NCBI RefSeq assembly: GCF_014640535.1
Contig: NZ_BMHD01000001.1
Location: 746,214-810,213, forward strand
Direction of reading: 5' to 3'
Source: Cnuibacter physcomitrellae
GTDB lineage: Bacteria; Actinomycetota; Actinomycetes; Actinomycetales; Microbacteriaceae
Length of the DNA stretch: 64,000 nucleotides
Every line of letters begins with the position of its first letter. Within the stretch, counting starts at the first letter, position 1. The position numbers and the translations under genes are program-made. The notes beneath the pieces are model-generated. The model was given only the letters and a program-made list of their open reading frames with translations, did not search any database and had not been told where the DNA came from. This document shows positions 52,911 through 60,581 of this stretch, in pieces.

Positions 52911-54260
52911 ATGGCGGGGATCCGCGGGGTGCTGCGTCGTCGCAGTCGAGGCGCGTTCGTGCTGTGGATCGCGATCTACACCGTCCTCGCCGTGCTCCCG
53001 CTGCCGCTCGGGATGATCAGCCTCGACCCCGGGCGCGGCTTCTGGATCAACCTCTCCGTGGCGCTCGGGTTCGTCGGCCTCGCCATGTTCGGGCTCCAGT
53101 TCGTCATGGCCGCCCGGTCGTTCCTCGTCGTGCACCCGGTGGGGATGGACGTGGTCCTCGAATTCCACAAGCAGATGGCCTACCTCGCCACGCTGCTGGT
53201 GTTCGCGCATCCGATCATCCTGTTCGTCGTCGACACGAGCCTGCTGGGACTGCTGGACGTCGTCACCTCGCCGCTCAGGGCGAAGTTCGCGGTGGGCTCG
53301 GTGATCCTGCTCATCGTGCTCATCGTGATGTCCGTGTTCCGGCGGCGGCTCCGGATCCGGTACGAGACGTGGCAGGCCACCCACGCGGTGCTCGCCGTCG
53401 CCGTCGTGGTGACCGCGCTCCTCCACGTGCTGCTGGTGGGGTACTACGTGCGGGAGTGGTGGGAGCAGACGCTGTGGATCGCCTACAGCGCCGCGTTCAT
53501 CGCGCTCGGCGTGTGGGTGAGGCTCGTGAAGCCGCTCGTCCGACGGCATCGGAAGTGGGTCGTGGAGTCGATCGAGGACGATGTGGGCTCGGTCACCACC
53601 GTCACCCTGCGCCTGCTCGATCCGACGTCGTACGCCCCGCATCGCTTCCACTTCGATCCGGGTCAGTTCGCGTGGCTGCAGGCCCGCCGATCCCCGTTCT
53701 CGCTGAGCTACCACCCGTTCTCGATCTCCTCGAGCGCGCTGCATCCCCACCGCATCCGCTTCTCGATCAAGGCGCACGACGGCTTCAGCCGCGAGATCGG
53801 CGACCTCGTCCCGGGCGACACCGTCTACGTCGACGGCCCGTTCGGCGCCTTCGTGCTCCCCGACACGGGGCCGGTGGTCTTCGTCGGGGCCGGCGTGGGC
53901 GTCACCCCGCTGCTCGGGATGCTGGAGACCCTCGCCGACCGGGGCGACGATCGCGAGTGCGTGCTGTGGCTCGGCAACCGCAGCGAGACGGAGATCCCGT
54001 GCCTCGAGCAGATCGAGGCACTGCAGGCGCGCATGGATCTGAGGGTGGTGCACGTGCTGTCGAAGGGGTCGGCGGGGTGGACCGGCGAGCGCGGGCACGT
54101 GGACGCGGCACTCGTCGCACGTCTGCTGCCCGACACGCCGCCGGGCTCGTCGTTCTGCATCTGCGGCCCGGACGCGATGATGGATCAGGTCGAGGCGGCG
54201 CTCGCCGCGGGTGGTGTGCGTCGTGACGCCATCCACTCCGAGCGGTTCGGGATGGTGTGA
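52911..54260 (+). CDS. Ferric-reductase-like transmembrane flavoprotein
   Basis: 449 residues. The N-terminal half has about six helices with heme-ligand histidines in LEFHKQMAYLATLLVFAHPI and WQATHAVLAVAVVVTALLHV. The C-terminal half is an FAD-NAD(P)H reductase: FHFDPGQFAWLQARRSPFSL, SYHPFSISSS, DTVYVDGPFGAFVLP, VVFVGAGVGVTPLLGMLETL and FCICGPDAMMDQVEAAL. It would move electrons across the membrane, for iron reduction or an FMN-type partner. ATG 52911 has GAGGG six bases upstream; TATGCT at 52881-52886 may be the -10. A tiny membrane peptide gene follows. Confidence 0.87.
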   Translation: MAGIRGVLRRRSRGAFVLWIAIYTVLAVLPLPLGMISLDPGRGFWINLSVALGFVGLAMFGLQFVMAARSFLVVHPVGMDVVLEFHKQMAYLATLLVFAHPIILFVVDTSLLGLLDVVTSPLRAKFAVGSVILLIVLIVMSVFRRRLRIRYETWQATHAVLAVAVVVTALLHVLLVGYYVREWWEQTLWIAYSAAFIALGVWVRLVKPLVRRHRKWVVESIEDDVGSVTTVTLRLLDPTSYAPHRFHFDPGQFAWLQARRSPFSLSYHPFSISSSALHPHRIRFSIKAHDGFSREIGDLVPGDTVYVDGPFGAFVLPDTGPVVFVGAGVGVTPLLGMLETLADRGDDRECVLWLGNRSETEIPCLEQIEALQARMDLRVVHVLSKGSAGWTGERGHVDAALVARLLPDTPPGSSFCICGPDAMMDQVEAALAAGGVRRDAIHSERFGMV

Positions 54261-54261
54261 C

Positions 54262-54372
54262 ATGTGGCGCAGACACGCGGCCCGCTGGGCTGCCCTCGCC
54301 GTGGCGCTGGTCCTCGTGGGGGCCTGCGTGGGATGGGCCGTCCTGGCGCAGGTGCTCGTGACGCCGGCCTGA
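54262..54372 (+). CDS. Small single-span membrane peptide, 36 residues
   Basis: ATG lies one base after the stop of the reductase gene, so translation is probably coupled. The peptide has a basic N terminus (MWRRHAAR) and one hydrophobic segment of about 20 residues (WAALAVALVLVGACVGWAVL), then a short tail. It could be a small accessory subunit of the reductase. No family is recognised. Its size means chance cannot be excluded, but position and composition support it. Confidence 0.5.
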   Translation: MWRRHAARWAALAVALVLVGACVGWAVLAQVLVTPA

Positions 54373-54416
54373 GCCGGACCCGCGGCCCTGTCGGTCGATC
54401 CCGCAGCCGCGTCGCG

Positions 54417-54950
54417 TCAGACGTCGGCGGGAGGAGTCGGGTCGTCGTCGAGCAGCGCGGGGCCGAGGGAGAGGGTGCCGTCGTCCGTCGGGACGCAGCG
54501 CACCCCGCCGCGCCCGCGCAGGGCGCGGAACGCGCCGGGAGCCAGCGTGACGTCCATCCAGGCGCAGGGGTTCGCGGCGCGGTGCCCGCGGAAGCGCACC
54601 GGACCGGCGCCCGAGTCGAGCGCGAAGAGCCGCCCCACCAGCGAGTCGATCGGGAACCCCCGGATGGTGATGGTGCGCCGAGTGGCCGCGGGGTCGAGAT
54701 CGCGGATGCCCGTCTCCGCCGTCACGTGATCGAGGGACGCCGCGTCGAAGACCGTCACCGCGGCGTCGCGATGGGCGCGGTGTCCGAAGTAGCGGTCGCC
54801 GACCGCGCCCAGCCCGGCCCGGAGCTCGATCGTCTCACGTTCCTCGGGCTCCCCCTCCGGAGCGGGCAGCGGACCGTCGGCAGGGCGGCCCTCGTAGCGA
54901 TGCCGCGTCGACACGAGCAGGTGCTCGATCGTCACGGGATGCAGGGCCAC
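54417..54950 (-). CDS. MOSC-domain-like protein
   Basis: A 177-residue protein with MOSC features: IELRAGLGAVGDRYFGHRAH in the GxxGD-H position, a strand-rich middle (TRRTITIRGFPIDSLVGRLF) and AANPCAWMD, where MOSC proteins have the conserved cysteine. MOSC domains carry sulfur for molybdenum-cofactor-related chemistry. GTG 54950 is preferred because TAGTGT (minus, 54963 to 54958) lies seven bases before it, the leaderless pattern. A GTG nine bases upstream overlaps that box. Partner and substrate are unknown. Confidence 0.72.
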   Translation of the reverse strand: MALHPVTIEHLLVSTRHRYEGRPADGPLPAPEGEPEERETIELRAGLGAVGDRYFGHRAHRDAAVTVFDAASLDHVTAETGIRDLDPAATRRTITIRGFPIDSLVGRLFALDSGAGPVRFRGHRAANPCAWMDVTLAPGAFRALRGRGGVRCVPTDDGTLSLGPALLDDDPTPPADV

Positions 54951-55033
54951 GGAGTGCACACTACGCCGCGACTGTGCTGAGAAGTGCCCCGCGCTTCGAC
55001 GCCGTCGTCGCTCGGGCGGGGCAGAGTGGAGGC

Positions 55034-55837
55034 ATGGCCTCCGGACTCGATCGCACCGTCGACCGCCTGCTGAGCGTGCAGCGTCCCGCCGTCCTCGCGC
55101 ACCTGCGCGGGATTCGGCGCCTCCATCCCGACGCCGACCCGGCGCGGCTGATCACGATCCTCGAACGGCGCTACCTCGCCGCCGTCACCTCAGGTGGCGC
55201 GGCGGTCGGCGCGAGCTCGATGCTGCCCTTCGTCGGGACGGGGACCGCGCTCGCCCTGAGCGGCGCGGAGACGGCGGGCTTCCTCGAGACCACGGCTCTG
55301 TTCGCCCAGTCGGTCACCGAGGTGCACGGGATCGCCGTGTCCGACCGCGACCGGGCACGAGCCCTCGTGATGACGCTCATGATGGGCAAGGCGGGCAGCG
55401 ACCTGCTGCGTCAGATCGCCGGGCAGGCGACGGGCACGGGTGTCACCCGGAACGCCTACTGGGGCCAGGTCGTGACGAGCTCGCTGCCCAGCATGGTCGT
55501 CGGGCCGATCGCCGACCAGCTCAAGCGCGTCTTCGTCAAGCGCTTCGCGGTCGGCCAGGGCGCCAACGTGGTGGGGCGGCTCGTGCCGTTCGGCGTGGGC
55601 GCGGCCATCGGCGGCGTCGGCAACCTGGTCCTGGGCCGGACGGTGGTGCAGAGCAGCCGGTCCGCGTTCGGACCCGCCCCGCTCTGGTTCACCTCCGACC
55701 TCGAGATCACCCCGCGTGAGGCGAAGGCTCCTCGGGAGAGGGGCCGACTGGATCCGCGCCGGATGCTGCCCAGCGGACGGAGGAAGGACCTCCCCGCCCT
55801 GGAGGAGCTCGACCGGGTGCCCGACATCCGCATCTGA
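55034..55837 (+). CDS. EcsC-like protein
   Basis: A 267-residue protein. The glycine-rich hydrophobic part TSGGAAVGASSMLPFVGTGT, ALALSGAETAGFLETTALFA, TEVHGIAVSDRDRARALVMT and GRLVPFGVGAAIGGVGNLVL resembles EcsC-type proteins, which associate with membranes and have no settled function. The C-terminal 70 residues are polar and charged. ATG 55034 follows CAGAGT by six bases, an imperfect version of the leaderless box. It is divergent from the MOSC gene. The family call is tentative. Confidence 0.6.
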   Translation: MASGLDRTVDRLLSVQRPAVLAHLRGIRRLHPDADPARLITILERRYLAAVTSGGAAVGASSMLPFVGTGTALALSGAETAGFLETTALFAQSVTEVHGIAVSDRDRARALVMTLMMGKAGSDLLRQIAGQATGTGVTRNAYWGQVVTSSLPSMVVGPIADQLKRVFVKRFAVGQGANVVGRLVPFGVGAAIGGVGNLVLGRTVVQSSRSAFGPAPLWFTSDLEITPREAKAPRERGRLDPRRMLPSGRRKDLPALEELDRVPDIRI

Positions 55838-55890
55838 GGCACCCGACGAGCGACCTGCCACGCCGAGTTCCCGCGCGCCCTCCTTCCGAG

Positions 55891-55908
55891 GGGTACCGGT
55901 GGTACCCT
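55891..55908 (+). promoter_or_regulatory. Inverted repeat over a -10 box
   Basis: GGGTACC-ggt-GGTACCC (55891-55907) is a perfect dyad. TACCCT (55903-55908) within its right arm is a likely -10 for the LAQTG peptide gene, about 78 bases upstream of ATG 55986. A hairpin CTGGTC/GACCAG lies in the leader. The dyad could be a repressor site. Confidence 0.5.
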
Positions 55909-55985
55909 GGAGCACAGCCGATACCTGTCGGCGAGCGACCATCCGTTCACCTGGTCGCCTGAGGACCAGCGAGAAGGGGGAACGC

Positions 55986-56210
55986 ATGAGGGTCCGCATC
56001 CTCACCGGTGTGTTCGCACTCGCCGCCTTCCTCGGCCTGGGTGCGGGTGCCGCCTCCGCGGCGTCGACGACCGAGCCGGCCGATCAGCCGGTGCTCGCTC
56101 AGACCGGCGCCGACTTCACGCCCATGCTCGTCACCGCCGGCATCCTCCTGCTCGTGGCAGGCGTCGCCGTCGTCGTCGCGAAGTTCACGGCGGCCAAGTC
56201 CTCGCGCTGA
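55986..56210 (+). CDS. Tiny LAQTG sortase substrate
   Basis: A 74-residue peptide with a signal peptide (MRVRILTGVFALAAFLGLGA, cleaved near ASAAS). A 10-residue mature stretch follows, then the sorting motif LAQTG, a hydrophobic span (MLVTAGILLLVAGVAVVVA) and a basic tail (KFTAAKSSR). LAXTG is the motif of class E sortases of high-GC Gram-positives. If sorted, the cell-wall product would be only about 15 residues. It has a good ribosome site (AAGGGGG before ATG 55986) and its own promoter and terminator. Function is unknown. Confidence 0.8.
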   Translation: MRVRILTGVFALAAFLGLGAGAASAASTTEPADQPVLAQTGADFTPMLVTAGILLLVAGVAVVVAKFTAAKSSR

Positions 56211-56228
56211 TCGCGCCTCGTTCATCGA

Positions 56229-56262
56229 GGAAGGGCCGGGAGCGTTCGCTCCCGGCCCTTCC
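56229..56262. terminator. Bidirectional hairpin terminator
   Basis: GGAAGGGCCGGGAGCG (56229-56244) pairs with CGCTCCCGGCCCTTCC (56247-56262), a near-continuous 16-base stem. It lies between the convergent LAQTG and HtrA genes, 12 bases before the HtrA stop. Confidence 0.88.
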
Positions 56263-56273
56263 TCTGTCCGCGG

Positions 56274-58223
56274 TCAGCCCTGGAAGGCGCCGAGGGTGAC
56301 GTCGACGGTCTTGGACTGCCCGTCGCGCTGATAGGTGATCTGCACGGTCGCGCCCGCAGCCTGCGCACGGACCAGGGCGGTGAGGTCGATGTAGTCCTCG
56401 ACCTGGATGCCGTTCAACGCCGTGACGACGTCTCCCACCTGGAGCCCCGCCTTCTGCGCCGCTCCCCCGTCGGTGACGGAGTTGATGAGCGCACCGGTGG
56501 TCGTGGCATCCGGCGCCTGGCTCGCGTCGGCGACACCGGCGCCGAGCAGGCCGTGCGAGGCCTTGCCGTCCTTGATGATCTCGTCGGTGACCCGCTTGAC
56601 GGTCTCCGAGGGGATCGAGAAGCCCACGCCGACGCTTCCCGCCTGGCCGCCGTTCGCTGCGGACTGCCCTGAGGATGCGATCGCCACGTTGATGCCGATG
56701 AGACGACCCTCGTCGTCGAGCAGCGCGCCCCCCGAGTTGCCCGGGTTGATCGACGCGTCGGTCTGGATCACGGACAGCGCGATGGTCTCGCTGGCCGAGG
56801 ACGATCCGCTCTGCCCCTGGTTCGGGGTCTCCTGTCCGGGGAAGTCGAAGTTCCAGAAGTCGAACGGGCTCTGTCCGCTGCCGCCGGAGCCGCCGGATCC
56901 GCCGTCGCCACCCTGGCCCTGGTTCGGGGTCTCCGGGTCGGCCGGGGCCGCGGACGAGGCGACGGTGATGCTGCGGTTGAGGGCGCTGACGATGCCGTTG
57001 GTCACGGTGCCCGAGTAGCCGAGCGGCGCGCCGATGGCGACGACGTTGTCACCGACGTTGAGCTTCGACGAGTCGGCGAACTCGATCGGGGTCAGGCCCG
57101 ACGCGTCCTTGAGCTTGATCACCGCGAGGTCGTTGACGGGGTCGGTGCCGACGATCGTGGCGTCGTAGATGCGGCCGTCGTCGGCGGTCACCCTCAGGGT
57201 GGCGTCGGACGTGGCCCCGTCGAGCGTGACGACGTGCGTGTTCGTCGCGACGTATCCGTCGGCGCTCAGGATGACACCGGATCCGGTGCCGCCGGAGGAG
57301 CCGGCGGTCGCGCTGATCGTCACCACGGAGGGCGAGGCCTTCTGGGCGACGGCCGTCACCCAGTCCGTGTTCTGCGGGTCGTTCACCGTGATGGAGGTCG
57401 GGCCCGATGCAGAGTTCGAGGCCCCGGCCTGGTTCGAGCTGAGCGCCCAGACGCTGATGCCGGCGCCCGAGGCACCGCCGATGACGGCGCCGATGGCGAG
57501 CGCTGCGATCAAGGCGACGCCGCCCCGACGCTTGCGCTCCGGCTTCTGCGGAGCGGTGTGCGCGCCGGAGGCCGCATAGGCGGCGGAGTTGAAGGCCGGG
57601 TCGCGCGGCGCGGCGTACTGCTGACCGGGAGCCCCGAACGAGCCGTTGCCGTAGTCGCTGCGCGCGTACTGCTGACCGTACGGCGCGGTCGGGTACGGGG
57701 CGGTGGGTCGCTGGTAGGCGGCCGCCTGGCCGTAGGGCGGCTGGGGCGCCTGGCCCTGGCCGAGCGGCGCGGTGGGCTGCGTGGGCTGAGACGACTGCAG
57801 CGACTGACCCTGGTGCAGCGGCGCGGTCGGCTGCGTGGGCTGAGACGACTGCAGCGACTGACCCTGGTGCAGCGGCGCGGTCGGCTGCGTGGGCTGAGAC
57901 GACTGCAGGGACTGACCCTGGTGCAGCGGCGCGGTCGGCTGCGTGGGGGTCTGGTGCACCTGCGGGGACGAGACCGGCGGGGTCGACTGCTGCGGCGGCG
58001 CAGCGGGCGGGATGGGGGTGGTGGGCTGCGGCGACGCTGCGACCGGAGCCTCCTGGCCGAGGGGATGCGCGGGGGCGGCGGGCTGCGTCCATGCAGCCGT
58101 GGCGGGCTGATCCGACCCGGGAGCGGTGAAGCGCTCCGTCGGCGCCGTCTGCTCCGAGGCGGGGGTCGGCTTCGGGTTCTCCTCGGCGGGCGAGCCGACC
58201 GGGTTCTCGGTGCTGTCTGACAT
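56274..58223 (-). CDS. HtrA/DegP-type membrane serine protease with PDZ domain and repeat tail
   Basis: 649 residues. The cytoplasmic N terminus (1-225) is rich in Pro, Gln, Thr and Ala and includes three tandem 18-residue repeats. A membrane helix follows a basic stretch (KPERKRRGG, then VALIAALAIGAVIGGASGAG). The protease domain has the triad His (ATNTHVVTLDG), Asp (VNDLAVIKL) and Ser (INPGNSGGALL); an insert rich in Gly, Ser and Gln splits it. A PDZ domain ends the protein (GVADASQAPDATTTGALINS, VGDVVTALNGIQVEDYIDLT). It probably degrades or senses damaged envelope proteins. ATG 58223 is the start. Confidence 0.9.
   Translation of the reverse strand: MSDSTENPVGSPAEENPKPTPASEQTAPTERFTAPGSDQPATAAWTQPAAPAHPLGQEAPVAASPQPTTPIPPAAPPQQSTPPVSSPQVHQTPTQPTAPLHQGQSLQSSQPTQPTAPLHQGQSLQSSQPTQPTAPLHQGQSLQSSQPTQPTAPLGQGQAPQPPYGQAAAYQRPTAPYPTAPYGQQYARSDYGNGSFGAPGQQYAAPRDPAFNSAAYAASGAHTAPQKPERKRRGGVALIAALAIGAVIGGASGAGISVWALSSNQAGASNSASGPTSITVNDPQNTDWVTAVAQKASPSVVTISATAGSSGGTGSGVILSADGYVATNTHVVTLDGATSDATLRVTADDGRIYDATIVGTDPVNDLAVIKLKDASGLTPIEFADSSKLNVGDNVVAIGAPLGYSGTVTNGIVSALNRSITVASSAAPADPETPNQGQGGDGGSGGSGGSGQSPFDFWNFDFPGQETPNQGQSGSSSASETIALSVIQTDASINPGNSGGALLDDEGRLIGINVAIASSGQSAANGGQAGSVGVGFSIPSETVKRVTDEIIKDGKASHGLLGAGVADASQAPDATTTGALINSVTDGGAAQKAGLQVGDVVTALNGIQVEDYIDLTALVRAQAAGATVQITYQRDGQSKTVDVTLGAFQG
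57784..57945 (-). repeat. Three 54-base tandem repeats in the HtrA gene
   Basis: Units begin at 57784, 57838 and 57892. Each encodes TQPTAPLHQGQSLQSSQP on the minus strand, and they differ at very few bases. A degenerate copy flanks each side. Near-identity points to recent duplication and possible length variation among strains. Confidence 0.9.
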
Positions 58224-58335
58224 GGTGTGCTGTGCTCCTTCCAAGCAGGAACCAGCCTTCTCAGGCAACCTGTGGGAAATCTATGACCGGGCTGGATGGC
58301 GGCTGCCGTCTGGTTGTGACCCTGCTCTCATCCTC

Positions 58336-58405
58336 GCCCACGATCTCCTCGCCCACGATCTCCTCGCCCACGATCTCCTCGCCCACGATCTCCTCACCCA
58401 CGATC
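58336..58405. repeat. 15-base minisatellite upstream of htrA
   Basis: GCCCACGATCTCCTC is repeated four times without change (58336-58395), with a partial fifth copy ending CACGATC at 58405. It lies in the region between the divergent htrA and aminotransferase genes, outside any supportable gene. Confidence 0.92.
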
Positions 58406-58484
58406 GGCGACGTCGCATGCCGTCACGTGGCGGCCGGTGCCCGAGACACCGAATAGGGTTGTCTGGGCACGAGATCGAGGGAAC

Positions 58485-59681
58485 ATGGACATCAGCGGAT
58501 CGTGGCGACGCGCCGCGGCCGGGGCGGGCCTCCTCGCCCCCGACGGCAGCATCGCCTCCACCATCTTCGCCGAGATGAGCGCGTTGGCGCAGCGCACCGG
58601 CGCGATCAACCTCGGTCAGGGCTTCCCCGACGAGGACGGGCCGGCGGAGGTCCTCGAGGCGGCTCGAGCGGCGATCGCCGACGGCGTCAACCAGTACCCG
58701 CCGGGTCGCGGGCTGAGCGTCCTCCGCGAGGCCGTCGCCGAGCACCAGCGCCGCTTCTACGGACTCGAGGTCGACCCGGAGACCGAGGTGCTCGTGACGG
58801 CCGGCGCCACCGAGGCCCTCGCCGCCACCCTGCTCGCCCTGCTCGAGCCCGGCGACGAGGTGGTGACCTTCGAGCCCTACTACGACGCCTACGGCGGCGT
58901 GATCGCGCTCGCCGGCGGGGTGCACCGCACCGTTCCGCTGCGCCGCCCGGGGTTCCAGCCCGACCTCGACGAGCTGCGCTCCGCCGTCACCGACCGCACG
59001 CGCGTCATCCTGATCAACAACCCGCACAACCCGACCGGCGCGGTCTTCGACCGGGCCACGCTCGAGCTCGTCGTCGAGCTCGCCGAACGGCATGACGCCG
59101 TCATCGTCACCGACGAGGTGTACGAGCACCTGACGTTCGGTGTGCGGCACATCCCCGTCGCCACCCTCCCCGGCGCTGCGGAGCGCACGGTGACGATCTC
59201 GTCGGCGGGAAAGACGTTCAGCACCACCGGATGGAAGATCGGCTGGGCGATCTCCACGCCCGAGCTGATCACGGCGGTGCTCGCCGTGAAGCAGTTCCTC
59301 ACGTACGTCAACGGCGCGCCGTTCCAGCCCGCGATCGCCGCCGGACTGGCCCTGCCGGATGCCTACTACGCGGACGTCGCCTCGACGCTCCAAGGCAAGC
59401 GCGATCTCCTGGCGGCGGGCCTCGAGGCGGCGGGGTTCGAGGTGACCCGCCCCGACGGGACATACTTCGTGGTGGCGGACGCCGCCCCGCTCGGGTATCG
59501 GGACGGGGCCCAGCTCTGCCGCGACCTGCCTGGACTCGCCGGCGTCGTCGGCGTCCCGATCAGCGCCTTCTGCGGGCCGGGACTCGCCGCGGAGTACTCG
59601 AGCCTCGTCCGGTTCGCCTTCTGCAAACGCGTTCCCGTGCTGGAGCGCGCCGTCGCTCAGCTCTCCGCGCTGTCCCGCTGA
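58485..59681 (+). CDS. Class I PLP aminotransferase
   Basis: A 398-residue fold-type I aminotransferase. Motifs are INLGQGFPDEDGP, GVNQYPPGRGLSVLREAVAE, VLVTAGATEALAATLLALLE, INNPHNPTGAVF, VTDEVYEHLTF and SSAGKTFSTTGWKIGWAIST (PLP lysine), with the Arg of LVRFAFCK. It resembles methionine or kynurenine aminotransferases (YbdL/KAT-like). Together with the neighbouring amidase of the nitrilase family it could serve the methionine-salvage or omega-amidase route, where such enzymes often pair; that is inference. ATG 58485 has GAGGGAAC upstream; TAGGGT at 58454-58459 may be the -10. Confidence 0.88.
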   Translation: MDISGSWRRAAAGAGLLAPDGSIASTIFAEMSALAQRTGAINLGQGFPDEDGPAEVLEAARAAIADGVNQYPPGRGLSVLREAVAEHQRRFYGLEVDPETEVLVTAGATEALAATLLALLEPGDEVVTFEPYYDAYGGVIALAGGVHRTVPLRRPGFQPDLDELRSAVTDRTRVILINNPHNPTGAVFDRATLELVVELAERHDAVIVTDEVYEHLTFGVRHIPVATLPGAAERTVTISSAGKTFSTTGWKIGWAISTPELITAVLAVKQFLTYVNGAPFQPAIAAGLALPDAYYADVASTLQGKRDLLAAGLEAAGFEVTRPDGTYFVVADAAPLGYRDGAQLCRDLPGLAGVVGVPISAFCGPGLAAEYSSLVRFAFCKRVPVLERAVAQLSALSR

Positions 59682-59705
59682 CCGGAGCCTGCCGCCGATC
59701 CGCAT

Positions 59706-59727
59706 CGCTCCCGAAGGAATGGGAGCG
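59706..59727. terminator. Hairpin between convergent genes
   Basis: CGCTCCC (59706-59712) pairs with GGGAGCG (59721-59727) around 8 bases, between the convergent aminotransferase and amidase genes. Confidence 0.7.
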
Positions 59728-59733
59728 CGCGGG

Positions 59734-60561
59734 CTATTCCAGCGGATGCACGCCGAAGCGGCGCAGGGCAAGAGCCGGGTTCACACGGCGCACGTCGTCG
59801 ATGCGGTGCGGGTCGATCCAGGCCACCGCGACGTCCTCGCGCTCGCCGAGCGAGGCGAGGGTGACGCCCATCGGATCGACGACGAGGCTCGAGCCCACGC
59901 CGACGGGGGGAGTCTGGTCGGCGGCGACCACGTACACCGTGTTCTCCAGCGCCCGTGCCGTGACGAGGGTCCGCCAGTGGTGCTCCTTCAGAGGACCGCG
60001 CACCCATTCCGCCGGGATCGCGATGACGTCCGCGCCCGCGTCGACGAGGCGACGCGACACCTCGGGGAACCGCACGTCGTAGCAGGTCTGCAGGCCGATG
60101 GTGATGCCCTGGATGGAGAAGGTCTCCGGCTCGGTGATGGCCGCGGCCTCCACCCAGTCGCTCTCGCGTCCGCCGAACGCGTCGTAGAGGTGCAGCTTGC
60201 CGTAGGAGGCCACGAGGCCCTCCCCCGGTGAGACCGCGACCAGGAGGTTGCGGAACCGGGCGCCGTCGGCGGCTTCCGCCACCATCCCCGCGATGAGGTG
60301 CACGTCGAGATCGGTCGAGATCCGCGCCAGCTCCGTGACGAAGTCGCCGTCGAGCGGCTCGGCGTCGCCGACGAGCTCCGGCCCGATCGGGTCGCGGAAC
60401 GACGACGAGTACTCCGGGAACACCACCAGGGAGGCCCCCCGCCGGACCGCCTCCGCGGCGAGGCGCTCGATCACGGCGAGGTTCCGGCCGGTGTCCTCGC
60501 TCGGCGCGAACTGGGCGATGCCCACGCCGAACCCGAGTCGACGCGCTTCCGTGTCCGTCAT
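59734..60561 (-). CDS. Carbon-nitrogen hydrolase (nitrilase superfamily amidase)
   Basis: A 275-residue amidase. The catalytic triad is Glu (LVVFPEYSSSF), Lys (YGKLHLYDAFGG) and Cys (IGLQTCYDVRFPEVSR). The N terminus FGVGIAQFAPSEDTGRNLAV is typical. It may be an omega-amidase or deaminated-glutathione amidase; the aminotransferase convergent with it fits an omega-amidase role, but the substrate is not fixed by sequence. ATG 60561 has GGAG eight bases upstream; the alternative GTG 60585 overlaps the stop of the preceding dehydrogenase (GTGA). Confidence 0.87.
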   Translation of the reverse strand: MTDTEARRLGFGVGIAQFAPSEDTGRNLAVIERLAAEAVRRGASLVVFPEYSSSFRDPIGPELVGDAEPLDGDFVTELARISTDLDVHLIAGMVAEAADGARFRNLLVAVSPGEGLVASYGKLHLYDAFGGRESDWVEAAAITEPETFSIQGITIGLQTCYDVRFPEVSRRLVDAGADVIAIPAEWVRGPLKEHHWRTLVTARALENTVYVVAADQTPPVGVGSSLVVDPMGVTLASLGEREDVAVAWIDPHRIDDVRRVNPALALRRFGVHPLE

Positions 60562-60581
60562 CGTCGTCCGCTCCTCGTCCG

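Noticed and set aside
58336-58405. CRISPR array
   Set aside because: The 15-base units are directly adjacent with no spacers and no cas genes are present.
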